A stretch of 64,000 nucleotides of DNA from Nymphaea colorata (Eukaryota > Streptophyta > Magnoliopsida > Nymphaeales > Nymphaeaceae), in NCBI RefSeq assembly GCF_008831285.2, contig NC_045146.1, positions 10,738,972-10,802,971 on the forward strand, given 5' to 3'. The notes below the pieces were generated by a model. It had not been told where the DNA came from, did not search any database, and saw only the letters and a list, made by a program, of their open reading frames with translations. Positions 1-11,274 of this stretch are shown here, piece after piece. The translations under genes and the position numbers were made by a program. Numbering within the stretch: position 1 is the stretch's first letter; each line of letters opens with the position of its first letter.

Positions 1-1080
1 AAGATGATCATATCCAAAAGGCAAACATGATAACATATATTGGAGCCAATGTAAACAAGATATCGATTTTTTCCCACATATCCAAACAAATCAATTTAGA
101 TCTGAATCAAAACTTTATGTCATGTGGATTTCACTAGTTCAAATATATAAATTCAAATCATATCTACGTAGACCAAACACAAAAATAAAAAAAGACAATG
201 AATATCTCGTCCCAAATAACAATCTAATTCTCTTAAGTCAACAACAAAGATTTTTCTTTTTCTTACTTTTAAATTGACTCAAATCTAAATCTATACCAGC
301 TAGCCATCTCTGATAAGAGCAAATAAAATTTCATGTACTAGAACTTTAGTACAACAAGTCTTCAAATAAAATTATTTTGTTAATATGGATTTCACCATGT
401 GTAAGAGTATCACTTTACAACTGCATGCAAAAAGCAAACATGATGATATATCGGATTCAATGTAAGTACAAATATTTGAAGCCAATTATCCAAACAAGTT
501 AGTCTGGATCTAAATTTATCATAACCAAGCACAATGCTATAAGGATCTCACTATGTCTAAGAGTGAGTGTTGATTTACACCTCTTAGCATATCAACATAT
601 AATAATATAATCATTCATTCTAACTAGGATGAACATACAGTAATATAATCTTTGTTCAAAGAATATTCTTTCAAAAGGAGCAAAAGAAATTCGTCTTTTA
701 GCACTCTAGTGCTACTCACATTGAAAATGTACAACTCGTAAAATCATTAGATCTAAAAATCAATACCTATGATAATATGTTTATATCCAATATAAACAAG
801 ATATAAATCTTGAACAAAAATGTGTAAACAAGTCAAATCAGATCATGCTCCGAAAGAGTACAACGTTTATTGTGAAATCCAAATTCAACAGCTAAATGGA
901 TATATAAAACAAAATTCTGGTCATATCTAATATTTGCATGGACCCAAACTGATGATGAACATCTAACAAACTATGCATGATAACATATATTTGAACCAAT
1001 ATGAACAAGATATGGATTTTTAACCAATATCCAAATAAATTCAGATCTAAATATGTCATGAACCAAACTGAATACAAATA
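1..1080. repeat. Diverged AT-rich repeats, no gene
   Basis: No coding signal is visible. Several segments are diverged copies of one another: those starting near 25, 430, 760 and 970 share the order 'aacatgataacatatat', 'gaaccaat', 'aacaagatat', 'gattttt', 'ccaaa.aaa'. Pieces near 118, 382 and 530 share 'ggatttcac..tgt.taagagt'. This is probably old non-coding transposon sequence; the class is unknown. Confidence 0.4.
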
Positions 1081-1145
1081 TGGATCTTAAGTAACGATTA
1101 GATCCAAAGCAAAAATCCAAATGGTTATCTAGATTCAGATCATAC
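1081..1145 (+). repeat. Left copy of perfect 65-bp direct repeat
   Basis: The 65 bases from tggatcttaag to cagatcatac are identical to 7731-7795. Flanks differ on both sides. The pair brackets 6,585 bp holding the LINE remnant and the inverted-repeat structure. Confidence 0.85.
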
Positions 1146-1184
1146 AGGCATCAATTTGAATTTTTTTTTTAAGAAGATGACTCA

Positions 1185-3870
1185 GCTAGAGAGCTCCGTA
1201 GCATGTTGGGAGATGGTAATGAAGTTACTCTTGAAGAGAACTATGTGCTTTTGAAGCCAGTAATTGATGAAGAAGTAAAGTGGGCAGTAATGGGGGCAAA
1301 GAAGGAGCTCCCCAGGCCTAGATGGCTTCCTAAATGGGTTTTTGTCAAGTATTGGGACATGGTAGGAATGGAGGTGTCCAAAGCAATTCAAGACTCCTTT
1401 GTCAAAAGCAAGTTTGTTAAGAAGATTGGAATGAGTTTTTTGGTGCTATTACCAAAAAAAAAATTGTGCAAAAAAACTTGTTGATTTTTGTCCCATTAAA
1501 CTTGACAATAGTGTTCTCAAATTTATCTCTAGAGTAATGGCTTGCGAATAAAAAAAGTTTTAGGAAGGATTATTTCAAAAAAGCAGGGCGCATTCCTAGA
1601 GAGAATGAGTATTCATTACAGTTATTTGCTGGCCCATGAGATGGTCTCTAGTACATCTGCAAAAATAGACTTGTCAAAACATATGACATGGTTAATTGGA
1701 AATTTTTAGAGAAAGCAATGTTGTAGTTCGGTTTGCATTAAATGGATCAAGAAAGTGATGAATGTGATTTCCAATGTTGCTTATGGTTTGGTGATTAATA
1801 GGAAACATGAAAAATTTTTCCATAGTAGATGTGGACTTCACCAAGGTGATCCATTTTCACCTTATCTCTTCGTAATAGTTGTTAAAATCTTAACGAGAAG
1901 GCTGCATGCTGCCAGGCTTGCAAATATGATTCAGGTCCCTAATCTTTGTAGAGGTGTGAATGTGTGGCTTCCTTAATGTATGTAGATGACATGTTGTTAT
2001 GTAAAAGGAAATAAAAAATCTCTTCACAATTTGGGTTATGTGTTGGTAGATTTTCAAAAGGTCTCAGGAATGAGGATTAATACTGAAAAATTTTATTATT
2101 TCATATTTGGTTCTTTAAATGAAGTCATTAATGAAGCTCTTTGTAGGTTTGGATGGTCAGGATTGTTTTCCCACATGATACTTGGGACTTCCATTGCCCC
2201 CCTCTTTGTTTGGTGCCTCAATTTGGGACCTAGTCATTCTTAAGATGCAGAAAAAGCTTAGTTTGGAAAGAAGGGCTGTTATCATACATTGGGAAGTTGT
2301 ACTTAATTAAAACTGTGTTGTCATCTCTTCCTAGGTATTGGATAGTGTTCTAAAATATCATGTTTTAGTGATTGAGGAAATGGAATGCATTATGGGTAGA
2401 TTCTTATGAGAAAACATGGAGGGCCTCATATAATTTCTTGGAAAGTAAAGTCTCTTCTGATAGATGAGGGAGAAGTAGGCATCAAAAAAATTGGAGAGAT
2501 TAACATAAGTAGTCTAAATCTTGCTGCAAGTAAAGTGCTAGTAGACCACAATCTTTGGATAGATACTAGTAGATCCATATATCTTCAAAAGAAGAGTCTT
2601 TGGGATGAGCATTTTGGCTCCAAGGCTCTCCATTGTGGAAGGATCTAATATGGGCTTGGAAGAGGATGAAAGAAGAAATTGGTTGGAGCATAAAGAATTG
2701 GGAACTCATCAAGTACTGGGCTGACCCTTGGGAGGGACAATCTTTAATTAACAAGGTTCCTTTTGACAGAATCCATGAAATAGAAAATGAGTCGGAACTC
2801 TCTTTAAAGGTAGTAGTGCATCAGCATAGTACTATAGCTAATTGGGGGAGGCATATTAGTCTAGTGGGAGAGAGCATCAGCGCCAATTTAGCCCATGGTA
2901 CACATGTTGATTTGAAAAAACAATGGTAGGCAGGTAGTGTTAAGAATACAGATTTGGGAAAGAGTAAGAAGAAAAGGAGGAGTAATGCAATAGAGAAAGT
3001 TTGTTTGGTTGGGAACCTAGATTCCTAGAGCTTGCTGGTTTGCTTATGTGCCAAGCCATAATAAATTGCCCAATGAAACTTGGAGCTAACATTTTGGCTT
3101 TTCTGTTGTACACTTTGCAGGAGGGGCATAGAAGACAAATGACACCTTATTTTTCAATGCTTCTTTGCAGGCCAATATTTGGAAATATATCATATCCTGG
3201 TATGGAGTTTCCAGAGCCCTTTAGGAGACTTTTGGTTGGAGCTGATATGGTGGAGGAGAAAGAAATTTTCAAGCAAAGGATTCAAGCTTTTCTGGGATCT
3301 CTATTTTAACATTGTGATATGGAAGGTTTGGAGATTTCCAAACCTTGCCATACATGAAGGAAAAATCAAGAGCATTAGGAGGCAAAAAGGAAGTATGGGT
3401 TGCATGCTCAAAGGTAATGTTCAAGCAGGACTGGATAGTGGAAGTGGCAAAGCTATAAAAATTTGGTTGCAAATGCATGTCTTTAGTCTTTTTTGGAAGA
3501 TTCAGGCCAATAAAGAATGCATTGTTGAAATTGTTATGGGATATCAAGATGGAAGAAGAATATGTGAGGGTAATATTTGGTTGAATGGTGTATTTTTTAC
3601 CAGAAAAAAGAGAGTAAGATCGGAATCAATCTCTTATGGTCAAAAATCAAGTGCTACTCCAGCTGTTGAATGAAATTCCTTATGGGATAGCAAATGTTCG
3701 TATCAGACCTAATGACGTTAATTGGTGCAGATGGCTGCAAAACTTCATAACCAACAATTACTTTGGAGATTTAGCTATTCGATCCAATCATTTCTTGTAT
3801 GATGGATGTATTTCTATTTGTGCTGATCCCATTTGCTATGAATCTCTTCTTTTATTGATTGCAGAGGTAG
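1185..3870 (+). pseudogene. Degenerate non-LTR retrotransposon (LINE) pol
   Basis: This is a broken reverse-transcriptase ORF of a plant L1-type element, readable only in pieces across frames. From about 1203 to 1480 there is the N-terminal RT region ending in a 'LVLLPKKK' block. Near 1490 comes 'FCPIKLDNSVLKFIS', the LINE 'RPISL.N..YK.ISK' block. From 1755 to 1975 there is 'GLHQGDPFSPYLF', the LINE 'RQGDPLSP.LF' motif. Near 1978-2000 the catalytic box reads 'YVDDMLLC'. Around 3100-3350 there are zf-RVT-like and following blocks ('IWKYIISWYG', 'VIWKVWRFPNLAIHEGK'). The apurinic endonuclease domain expected upstream is missing, so the copy is 5'-truncated. Stops and frameshifts are frequent, so it is not functional. 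Homology assignment is by motif recognition only. Confidence 0.8.
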
Positions 3871-3960
3871 GGGCCTATTAAGGCTGGTTGTTTTTGTTTG
3901 ATCTATATAACTCGTTCTTTTATTCAATAGAAGGGGACCACCCCAGCCTGATTTCAACAG

Positions 3961-6034
3961 ATTACCCTTGGTAAAGGTGATAGGAACAGTTAGACCAAAT
4001 ACCAATCGGTTGGAATTCCTGCACAAAAGAAACAGAGGCGAGTACAAGTAATATATTATTTCTCATTTAAAATGGCATATATTTAAGATTGAAAAAATTT
4101 GCATGTGAACATAAGTGCCAACCATGATGGGACTTGTTACTCTTTTGACTAGACTAGGTGTTCAAGATGTCTATGGGTGTCATCCCAGCCATCAAGCCCT
4201 CTGGGCACCTCATGAAATTCTATGTAGATTTCCTATATGCATTAGAACCAAGAATTGAAATGAAATTATCCATGTTCACATAGATCTTAGATTAAATATA
4301 AACCCACTCAAGTTTGGAGTTGTTTGAAACCATGTTTGTCTCTTTCTTCATTTTAGCTTCCATCTTAGGCCCCTTAGAGCCCTTCGCTTGCCTATGTGAT
4401 CATGTTTTATAACTTCCTTGACCTTATATATCTTGGTCATGATGTTGCAGGATTCTCCTTCTACATGGTAGCCCTGAGGAGAATCCAATAGCTGGACTAA
4501 CCTATTGGATTTGGGTATTGGTGCTCCCCTTGCAAGTATTTTGATGATAGCTAGTATATAGGCAAGTGATCAAAGAGTAATAAAGATACATGAATCATTA
4601 GGACCATGGAGAAGTCTATGCCATGTACACTGGACTTGTCCAGGTGTGTAGGCATATGTTATCAAACTACTGAATGTTTGAAATCCTTGAAAGAATTGTT
4701 CCAGGAGAGCAATTATTTTTTCAAAAAAATGGCATGCTAGGGCCGTACTCTTATGACACCCTGCTTGAGCATCTCTATGTGACTATGACTGTGTTTGATA
4801 TTACTTCGTGCATTTCATATGTTTTCTTCAAGACTTGGACATGTATTTTAAAGTGGCCCTATTTTTTCTTTGTCAAAACCATCCAAAAATTTTCAAGATC
4901 CAATCCATCTCTTAGAAAGTTTACCCTTAAAATTCTCTTCAACTTGATATGGGTCAAAATTGTCCATGATATTGTCCAAGCCTCCTACTGGGTCAACCAG
5001 ATAGGCTCGTCTCTGCTGGTTTGCTTATTAATTTATTCAGATTTCCCTAATCCATTATCTAGTCATTTTCTTATGTCCACCCTTGGCCAACTTTTGTCGA
5101 TTTGTCCTAACCTCTATTTAGTCACTGCACATGATGTTTTCCTCCTTGTATTTTACTTGTTTTTCATGGCTTCTCATCAACTAAGTGTGTTTGTATCTCA
5201 TCCATCAACCTTGACCCCAAGTCCTCATTTGTATTATTTTGCCTAATGATATTCCAAATTCATCAATTTAGACTTTAGTTTCTTAATATTGTGTCTAAAA
5301 CCTCATTTCACAATGTTTAAATCCCCTTTATGATATATTAGTCCACAGTTCACCTTCATATCCAAGCAGCAGTGAGTTACACAATGATTTAAACCCATAT
5401 GTCATTCCATAGGTGCAAAGCGACAAATAAGTGCTCATATGGCCCCACAAACAAGATTCAAGATGCAGAGAGATTCCAATATAGAGAAATGAGTAAAAAA
5501 ATGACACTTGGAGATCTCAGAAATTGAAAGAGGGAGTCAGAAGGGGAAGATGACTCGATAGACTCAACAGCCTTTGTAGTGTTGCAAAAAATGTTCAAAA
5601 TAATGATGAAGTCATCATATAGAAAAACCAAGGAAGCATCATCTAGGAGAATCTCTCATGAATCAACAGAAACCGTACAATCAAGAATGGAGTAGGTGGA
5701 GAAAACTGCCCACTAGATGTAGAACAAAGCCAAGAGGGTGTTCACCAACCAAAGGGCTTGGCGATGATGACCGAGAAAGGCTGCTATGAAAATTTCATAA
5801 ATTTAAAGGAAGTAAAATCTTCATGGCCACTTGGCCATCTTCTTTGCTGAATGCGGCAGATTTAGACATAATGAGAAAACCTATTTTTTTACAAGTAAAA
5901 TTTGCATTTAAAAGGTATAAATGTGATATAATCACCTATACTCGCCTTTGTTTCCATATGTGGGAGTCCAAGAGATAGGACCCAACCTATTGGTATGAGG
6001 ACGAACAATTCCTAACACCTTTACCAAGGGTAAT
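3961..6034. mobile_element. Inverted-repeat (foldback-like) segment, 2.07 kb
   Basis: The left edge attacccttggtaaaggtg is repeated inverted at the right edge (cacctttaccaagggtaat). Similarity continues about 90 bp inward on both arms ('taccaat.ggttgg', 'gaaacaaaggcgagta'). Both edges are flanked by CAG (3958-3960, 6035-6037), a possible 3-bp target duplication. The interior shows no transposase; the open frame at 4674-5246 resembles nothing I know. The right arm is also shared with 33680-34120, so the arms may instead be two inverted copies of a dispersed repeat. Confidence 0.45.
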
Positions 6035-6400
6035 CAGACAAAAAACTAGACTAAATGTTCCAATTTTTAAGTCTAAATATCATCTAAAACTTAAAAAAAC
6101 AAACATGCCTTAATTTTGAGATCATGCAGGTTTTAAAATCTAATTGGATCTTAGAGTGGGATGTATGAACAAGTTGAAATTAATCTAATGTTTGTTCATG
6201 TCCAGTTCATCATGAATCTATTTAAATCGATAAATTAAATGGTTGTAGTCTTGGAATTTGGTTTCTACTGGATTTAGGTTAGTGATACAGACCTATAATG
6301 GAAAAAGAATGGATTCAAATTCAAAAATTGTAAGCTTAATCCAAGAAGATTGATTCATGTTTCTAAGAGATCACGGTTGCTGGTTTAAAATGTGGGAGGT
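5940..6400 (+). repeat. Dispersed repeat copy, related to 33680-34120
   Basis: This region aligns in the same orientation with 33680-34120 through blocks such as 'gtgggagtccaagagatagga', 'cctttacc.agggtaat.aga', 'agactaaatgtt', 'aaacatgc' and 'gatctt.gag.gtgg.tg.atgaacaag'. The copies are clearly diverged. No coding content is seen. Confidence 0.6.
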
Positions 6401-7730
6401 ATTATGAAAATTTAGAGTACTTTAATATGATACTAATTTCTAAATTTCATGATAAAAAATGGTAGATCTAAAATCCAATAAGCTTGATTTCTTGTTCATA
6501 ATTTGATCTTCGAAGATCTAGATATTTGGTTGACTAGATCCAAAATCTTTGACTTGCATATCCTACTTCACTTTCATTGAAGTCAACATAGGGTTTATGA
6601 TCCAATTCCAAAGGTTCAAGGCTTAAAATTTGAGATCCAAGATCCAAAATCTAAGGTTTATGATCCAAAGTCTGAGATCCAATGACGTGTTTCTTGACAT
6701 CCAAATTCCAATAGGCTACATTTGGATTTAGTGTCACGATTTGGATGAATTTGAGGTTTGTGATTAAGATCCAATGCTCTTGAATCGAGATCTAAGAACT
6801 GAATGAGCTAAGGGTTAAGTTGACCAAGGGGACTAGGTTTAAGGGTTCAAACCTAGGAAAATTGGGTCTGGTTTTAGGATGAATCTAACTTGCGCGTTTA
6901 TAACTTAAATTTCATGTTGAATTCATTTTGAAATCTCATAGAAATAGTTCTTGCAGAGGTCGTCTGGGGCCTACATCTAGGACTTGGATTTTGTAGTGGG
7001 CTTTAAGACCCGTCTGAGTGATGTCTTAGAGAACTAATCTCGGGTTAGATTCCATGTCTATATGATTTAGGTTTTTGAAATCCTTTTGAAGAGGTTGATT
7101 TTGAAATGACATAGTTAAAGCATATGTTAAAACAAATATTGGATAGGAAAATGTTCATTCTGGCCACATATGGATAGTGATTCAGATTCCATCTGTGCCA
7201 ACTTGCTCAGCAAAGAATCCTGCATGGTTCAGATCCATTTGTATGAATTAATATTAAGCACATAGTGAGAAATTGATGATGTGTTATATCCACGTTTAAT
7301 GTGCATTAAGCTCATATGGAAATACTAGATCTAGATTCAAGACTGGGATCTAGACTTGGGTCCAGACCTAAAGAAGATTTTAGGAAATGTATCTAGATAT
7401 GATATGAAAATATGGAACATGATTTGATACTGAGATCTAAAATAGATCTAGATCTATTAATGACAGATCACATATTTGAGATTTGGATATGAGATCTTGA
7501 TGTGGAATTTGGAAATAAAAACTACATCTGTAGAAATGAGATCTAAAAATGACGTGAATTTGGACCTGGCTCAATCTACGCTACATGGGTTTAGGTTCAT
7601 TATTTGTACTAGACCTAGGCTGGGTTCAATTTTGAAAATGGGTTCAGGTAGAGGCTATGTGCAAGATTTATTGAACTTAGTCTATGTGGTATTTTTGGAA
7701 ACCCTAGTTCAGTGGAAATTTGAGGCAGGC
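6400..7730. other. AT-rich non-coding stretch
   Basis: This stretch is dense in GATC/GATCC-containing short words (gatccaaa, gagatct, gatctaaaa). That composition resembles 1-1080 and suggests old repeat sequence. No ORF with recognisable homology and no clear element boundary were found. Confidence 0.4.
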
Positions 7731-7795
7731 TGGATCTTAAGTAACGATTAGATCCAAAGCAAAAATCCAAATGGTTATCTAGATTCAGATCATAC
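7731..7795 (+). repeat. Right copy of perfect 65-bp direct repeat
   Basis: Identical over 65 bases to 1081-1145. It lies 49 bp before the left end of the LTR retrotransposon at 7844. Confidence 0.85.
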
Positions 7796-7843
7796 CAATG
7801 TGGATCCAAACACAATGATATCAACAATAGAATCATCCTTTTT

Positions 7844-9619
7844 TGTCAGGTTTCAGCCAAGTCAGAGGATGGGCGAAGGCGAAGTATTGATGGACAGATT
7901 CCATCGCGCGGGCGACGGTGCCAAGCTTCTCTAGCCGGGATCCTATCGTCGGCAGTTTCTTTGCTTTTTCAGGCGCTGTTGGACTGACCGAATATTTAGA
8001 AGGTGTATTCCAGATTTAGCCTTGTGATATTAATTTTATTAAGATCATATTGTAAGGTCGTGAAGGGCAAATCAGTCTTTGGGGAAATAGCTCCCTTTTC
8101 CTTAGTCATTTCCAGCTATCTCAGGCAGGAGTCCACCTCACCATCCTCTTGCCACCAAGCCGCCCATCCTCCCACGTGGCAGACATCGAGAATAAGAAGG
8201 CTAGGAGGGCCAGCTCGCATCGTATGTGCCAAAAAGGGTGGAGCCACCTCAACTCACATCCCCTTTTGGCAACCGATACCACCTACGAAATAGGAAGGTG
8301 AGCTCCTCCTCGACCGTTATCTCCTCATGCGCTGCCACCTCACAAGGTAACGACTCCCTCTCCTTAGAATTAGGGAGCTAGCTGGCCACACCCTTCCAAA
8401 CCAGTAACTCTCCTTGCCACCTCATCCCGCATTCAAAAGGCAAGTCCCCACTCGCCATCCCCCCTCATATCCATTCCTAAATTCCAGCCCTCGATCCCCT
8501 TCCACCAAAATAGGAAACCACCACATCATTCCATAACCGACCCCTCTATCCCATGCACTTTCCATCTTCCTCACTTCCCATAGCGCCTTACACCATAACC
8601 ACTCCTAGAAAGGAATCCATCAATCCACCCTTCCATAACAGTCTCTCACCCTTTACCTCCACAACACACGGCTCTACTTACCATTCCCATCTGTCTCCAT
8701 CGGTAACTCCCCACACTTTATCACTAGTCGTTGCCAAGTGAAGGTCTTTCCTAACTTGGAGGAGAGCCGCCACCTTGCACATCCAACCCTAACCCTAATC
8801 ACCCTTACCCAAACCTACCCTTGACCGAACCTAGCTAGGTCAATCTCAACCTAGCCTCCTTCCTTATCTGAGAACCATCCTAGCCCTACTTGCCTCACTT
8901 CCCCTCACCCAAGGCGGACCACCCCTTCTACGGGGCCGATCATGGAGCAACAACGGCAAGGCGTGCTGCATCGCAAGGCGGACATCATCCTTCAGGCTTC
9001 AAGCAGCCATAGGCGTGAGAATCACTCAATCGCGGTAAGGAGTGGCCGAGCATCATCCGAACCGTTTCTGCAATACTTGAGGGCAGCACATTGCTGCCCG
9101 TTTTCACCTCGAGTCCTCTGCTGCCCTAATGCCGGGACCGACCAGCAGGTATACTTCTCACCCTCCTATAGAAGCGGGGTTATCAGGGTGTTCTTTGTTT
9201 CTATCTGGCTTTTGCCTTGGCATCTGTAGCGGTACCTTTGAGGCACAAGTGCCAAAGACATGACCACGGGTTGTCGAACCATCTACGAGACTGGGCATGG
9301 TTTGGCCGTTCCAAGGCATGTACGATAGGGGGATGAATACATGGTATGAATGGTCTGTGAGTGAAATTTTGTATCGCACACGATTGTAATAGTCTCACAA
9401 CCTTCTAGCATTATGTAGTAGGTGCAGCCTCTTCGGGCGAGTAACCTCTCATGTATCCATTGTCCAAGGGAAATTTTGAGTCGGGTTGACTATCAGGTCG
9501 GGTATCTTATTGTATATAAAACTTGTTTTTGGTTTTGTCTTACGACTCCTCCAAGAGATTTTGGGAGAGGATCGGCATCTGGCAGAGGTCTTGGTCGACG
9601 TTGGGTCTGGTCCTTAACA
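7844..9619 (+). repeat. 5' LTR (1,776 bp)
   Basis: It aligns with 15379-16844 along its length, including 'ggattccatcgcgcgggcg', 'gctgttggactgaccgaata' and 'accctaaccctaatcaccctt'. It carries about 250 bp (8035-8300) and about 100 bp (9230-9330) that are absent from the 3' LTR. A TATA-like box lies at 9513. Confidence 0.8.
9513..9520 (+). promoter_or_regulatory. TATA-like box in 5' LTR
   Basis: TATATAAA about 107 bp before the LTR end, conserved at 16741-16748 in the other LTR. This is the expected place for the LTR promoter; activity is an inference. Confidence 0.5.
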
Positions 9620-9622
9620 ATT

Positions 9623-9634
9623 TGGTATTAGAGC
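9623..9634 (+). promoter_or_regulatory. Primer-binding site, tRNA-Met type
   Basis: TGGTATTAGAGC starts 3 nt after the 5' LTR. It differs at one base from TGGTATCAGAGC, the common plant primer site complementary to initiator tRNA-Met 3' ends. Confidence 0.7.
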
Positions 9635-10573
9635 AACTTAGGGGCAGCCACCATCTTGTTCAGTTTCGGTTTTCAACTGTTCTGGATTTTCAGATTGTTC
9701 TTAGTACGGTGAAAGTAGTTGAGGTGTTCTAAAATGGCTGATACCAAATCTAACAAAAAAAGATTTGGTATCAAAGCTATCTTGGAGTTTTAGATAGAGG
9801 TTTTCAATGTGTTAGAAGGTAGAGTTTTCGGTTTATCAGTAGATTTTGAATTCGGTTTTTGGAGTCTGTGGTAGAGAGCAGTCAGCAGGTTTCTGGTGGT
9901 AGCTGCCAGCAAGGGAGAACCAACGAGTTCTAATGGCAAACGAGCTCGAAATCATCCGAAATTTGGTGGAGAAATTCATAACTATTAGATCTTCAAGGAC
10001 TGTATAAAGCCCTGAGCTAGTTTTTCTCAAAAAACTCAAGTTTTGGCCCTATACCAGTCAGACAGACTGGGCGGACAGAACCTGTCTGGTGCGCAGTTTG
10101 CTGAGAAATTTGAGTTGTTTCAATGGGTTTCCGTGGGCTTTCGTGGTCAGATCGAGCTAAAATTTTGAGGGTAGTTAGATAACTATCTGAGCTATGTACT
10201 AACCAAGTTTGGGAGCAAAATTCCACTGATTGACTGTGTTGTGCGTTAGACTACCGACTGATTGGAAAACAGTCAGAATTGTGGGTGTGCATAACGTACA
10301 ACCCTAGGGTGCTCAAGCTCGAGGTACGCTGTCGAGGCGTCAAGTGGATGCGACAGTTTAGGCCCCACTTTTGGGCCCGACTGAGAGCGAGAGACAATTG
10401 TCGAGGTGCTAGGTGAGCGCAGCGACAGACAAGACTGGTTCCGTCTCCCTCCGACGCACACGGGGTAGAAGTGCAGCCGGTAGAACTCGGGCAGTATAGG
10501 CATATTTTGAGCAGTTTTGTTTCAGCAGTTGTTTCAATAGAGTAGTAGCGGGATTGGTGGATAGTTAGCAAAG

Positions 10574-11024
10574 ATGGATGCTTGTCTTAAGAAGTCAAAA
10601 GTAGATCTGGTTTTCAGTACCTACGAAGATGACGAGCTTATACATGAGATTGTCTTGGTGCATGGTCTGGAAATGGACCAAGGTCCATGGATGGTGTACG
10701 TAGTGGGTGGAACCAGTCCTAAGTGCGATTTGGTGTTTCAGCATCCCAGTATAGGCTTATCACTTTCAGTTGAAAATTGACAAGGCAAGCCGGGAAATAT
10801 GGGTAACCAATGGGAATCACTCAGGTCAACTCAGTGTGGTGGGGAATAGAATCCAACCCCAACAAACTATCCAAATCTATCCGTGTGGGAACATTAAACT
10901 AGGAAGTTCTCCACGTCGTTATGTGTTGGAAGTAATACCCACTCATGTGGATCTAGAGGAGGAGGAACAGTCTTTTGGGCCTAGCGAAAACGAGGACAAC
11001 TTGATCCCTTCAAGAGAGCAATAA
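10574..11024 (+). pseudogene. Captured FHA-domain gene fragment, frameshifted
   Basis: Two open frames overlap near 10770-10780 and together give one forkhead-associated (FHA) domain. The first frame (from 10574) holds 'VVGGTSPKCDLVFQHPSIG', matching the FHA core 'GR.P..D.V..HPSIS'. After a frameshift, the second holds 'IDKASREIWVTNGNHSG', then 'NRIQP' and 'GNIKLGSSPRRYVLE', matching the later FHA strands (S..G..V...RI.P, G..I.LG.S.R.Y.L). The phosphothreonine-binding GR is altered to GG and the usual S-x-x-H is not in frame, so it should be non-functional. It lies inside an LTR element without pol and no introns are evident, which suggests transduction of host coding sequence. Plant relatives could include PS1-like or other small FHA proteins; I cannot choose. 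Confidence 0.6.
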
Positions 11025-11274
11025 GACATGACTCTCAGTATGATGTAGATTCTCCATCCCGACAGACTTGGAAAAGAAGTAAGGAATCCACTTCCATAGA
11101 AAAGGGGCAAAGAGTGCACCCGAGTCCCTCACGATCTCAGGGACTCAAGAAGTCCTAATCTCATGCCCTTCCCCTATGAAAAAGGTGAGCAAGAAGGCAA
11201 GGGCAACGATGATCCCTTCATCTCCTCCCAACTGTGAAAGATGTATAAGGGAGAAGGCGGGCAAGGACTCCAAG

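Noticed and set aside
4674-5246. 190-codon open frame on the plus strand
   Set aside because: The longest clean frame in that stretch, but with hydrophobic low-complexity composition, no known motif, AT-rich context and no upstream signal. Most likely chance.
8780-8800. ccctaaccctaa resembling telomere repeat
   Set aside because: Only two units, present in both LTRs (also near 16070) and again near 11537. It is part of the LTR sequence, not a telomere.
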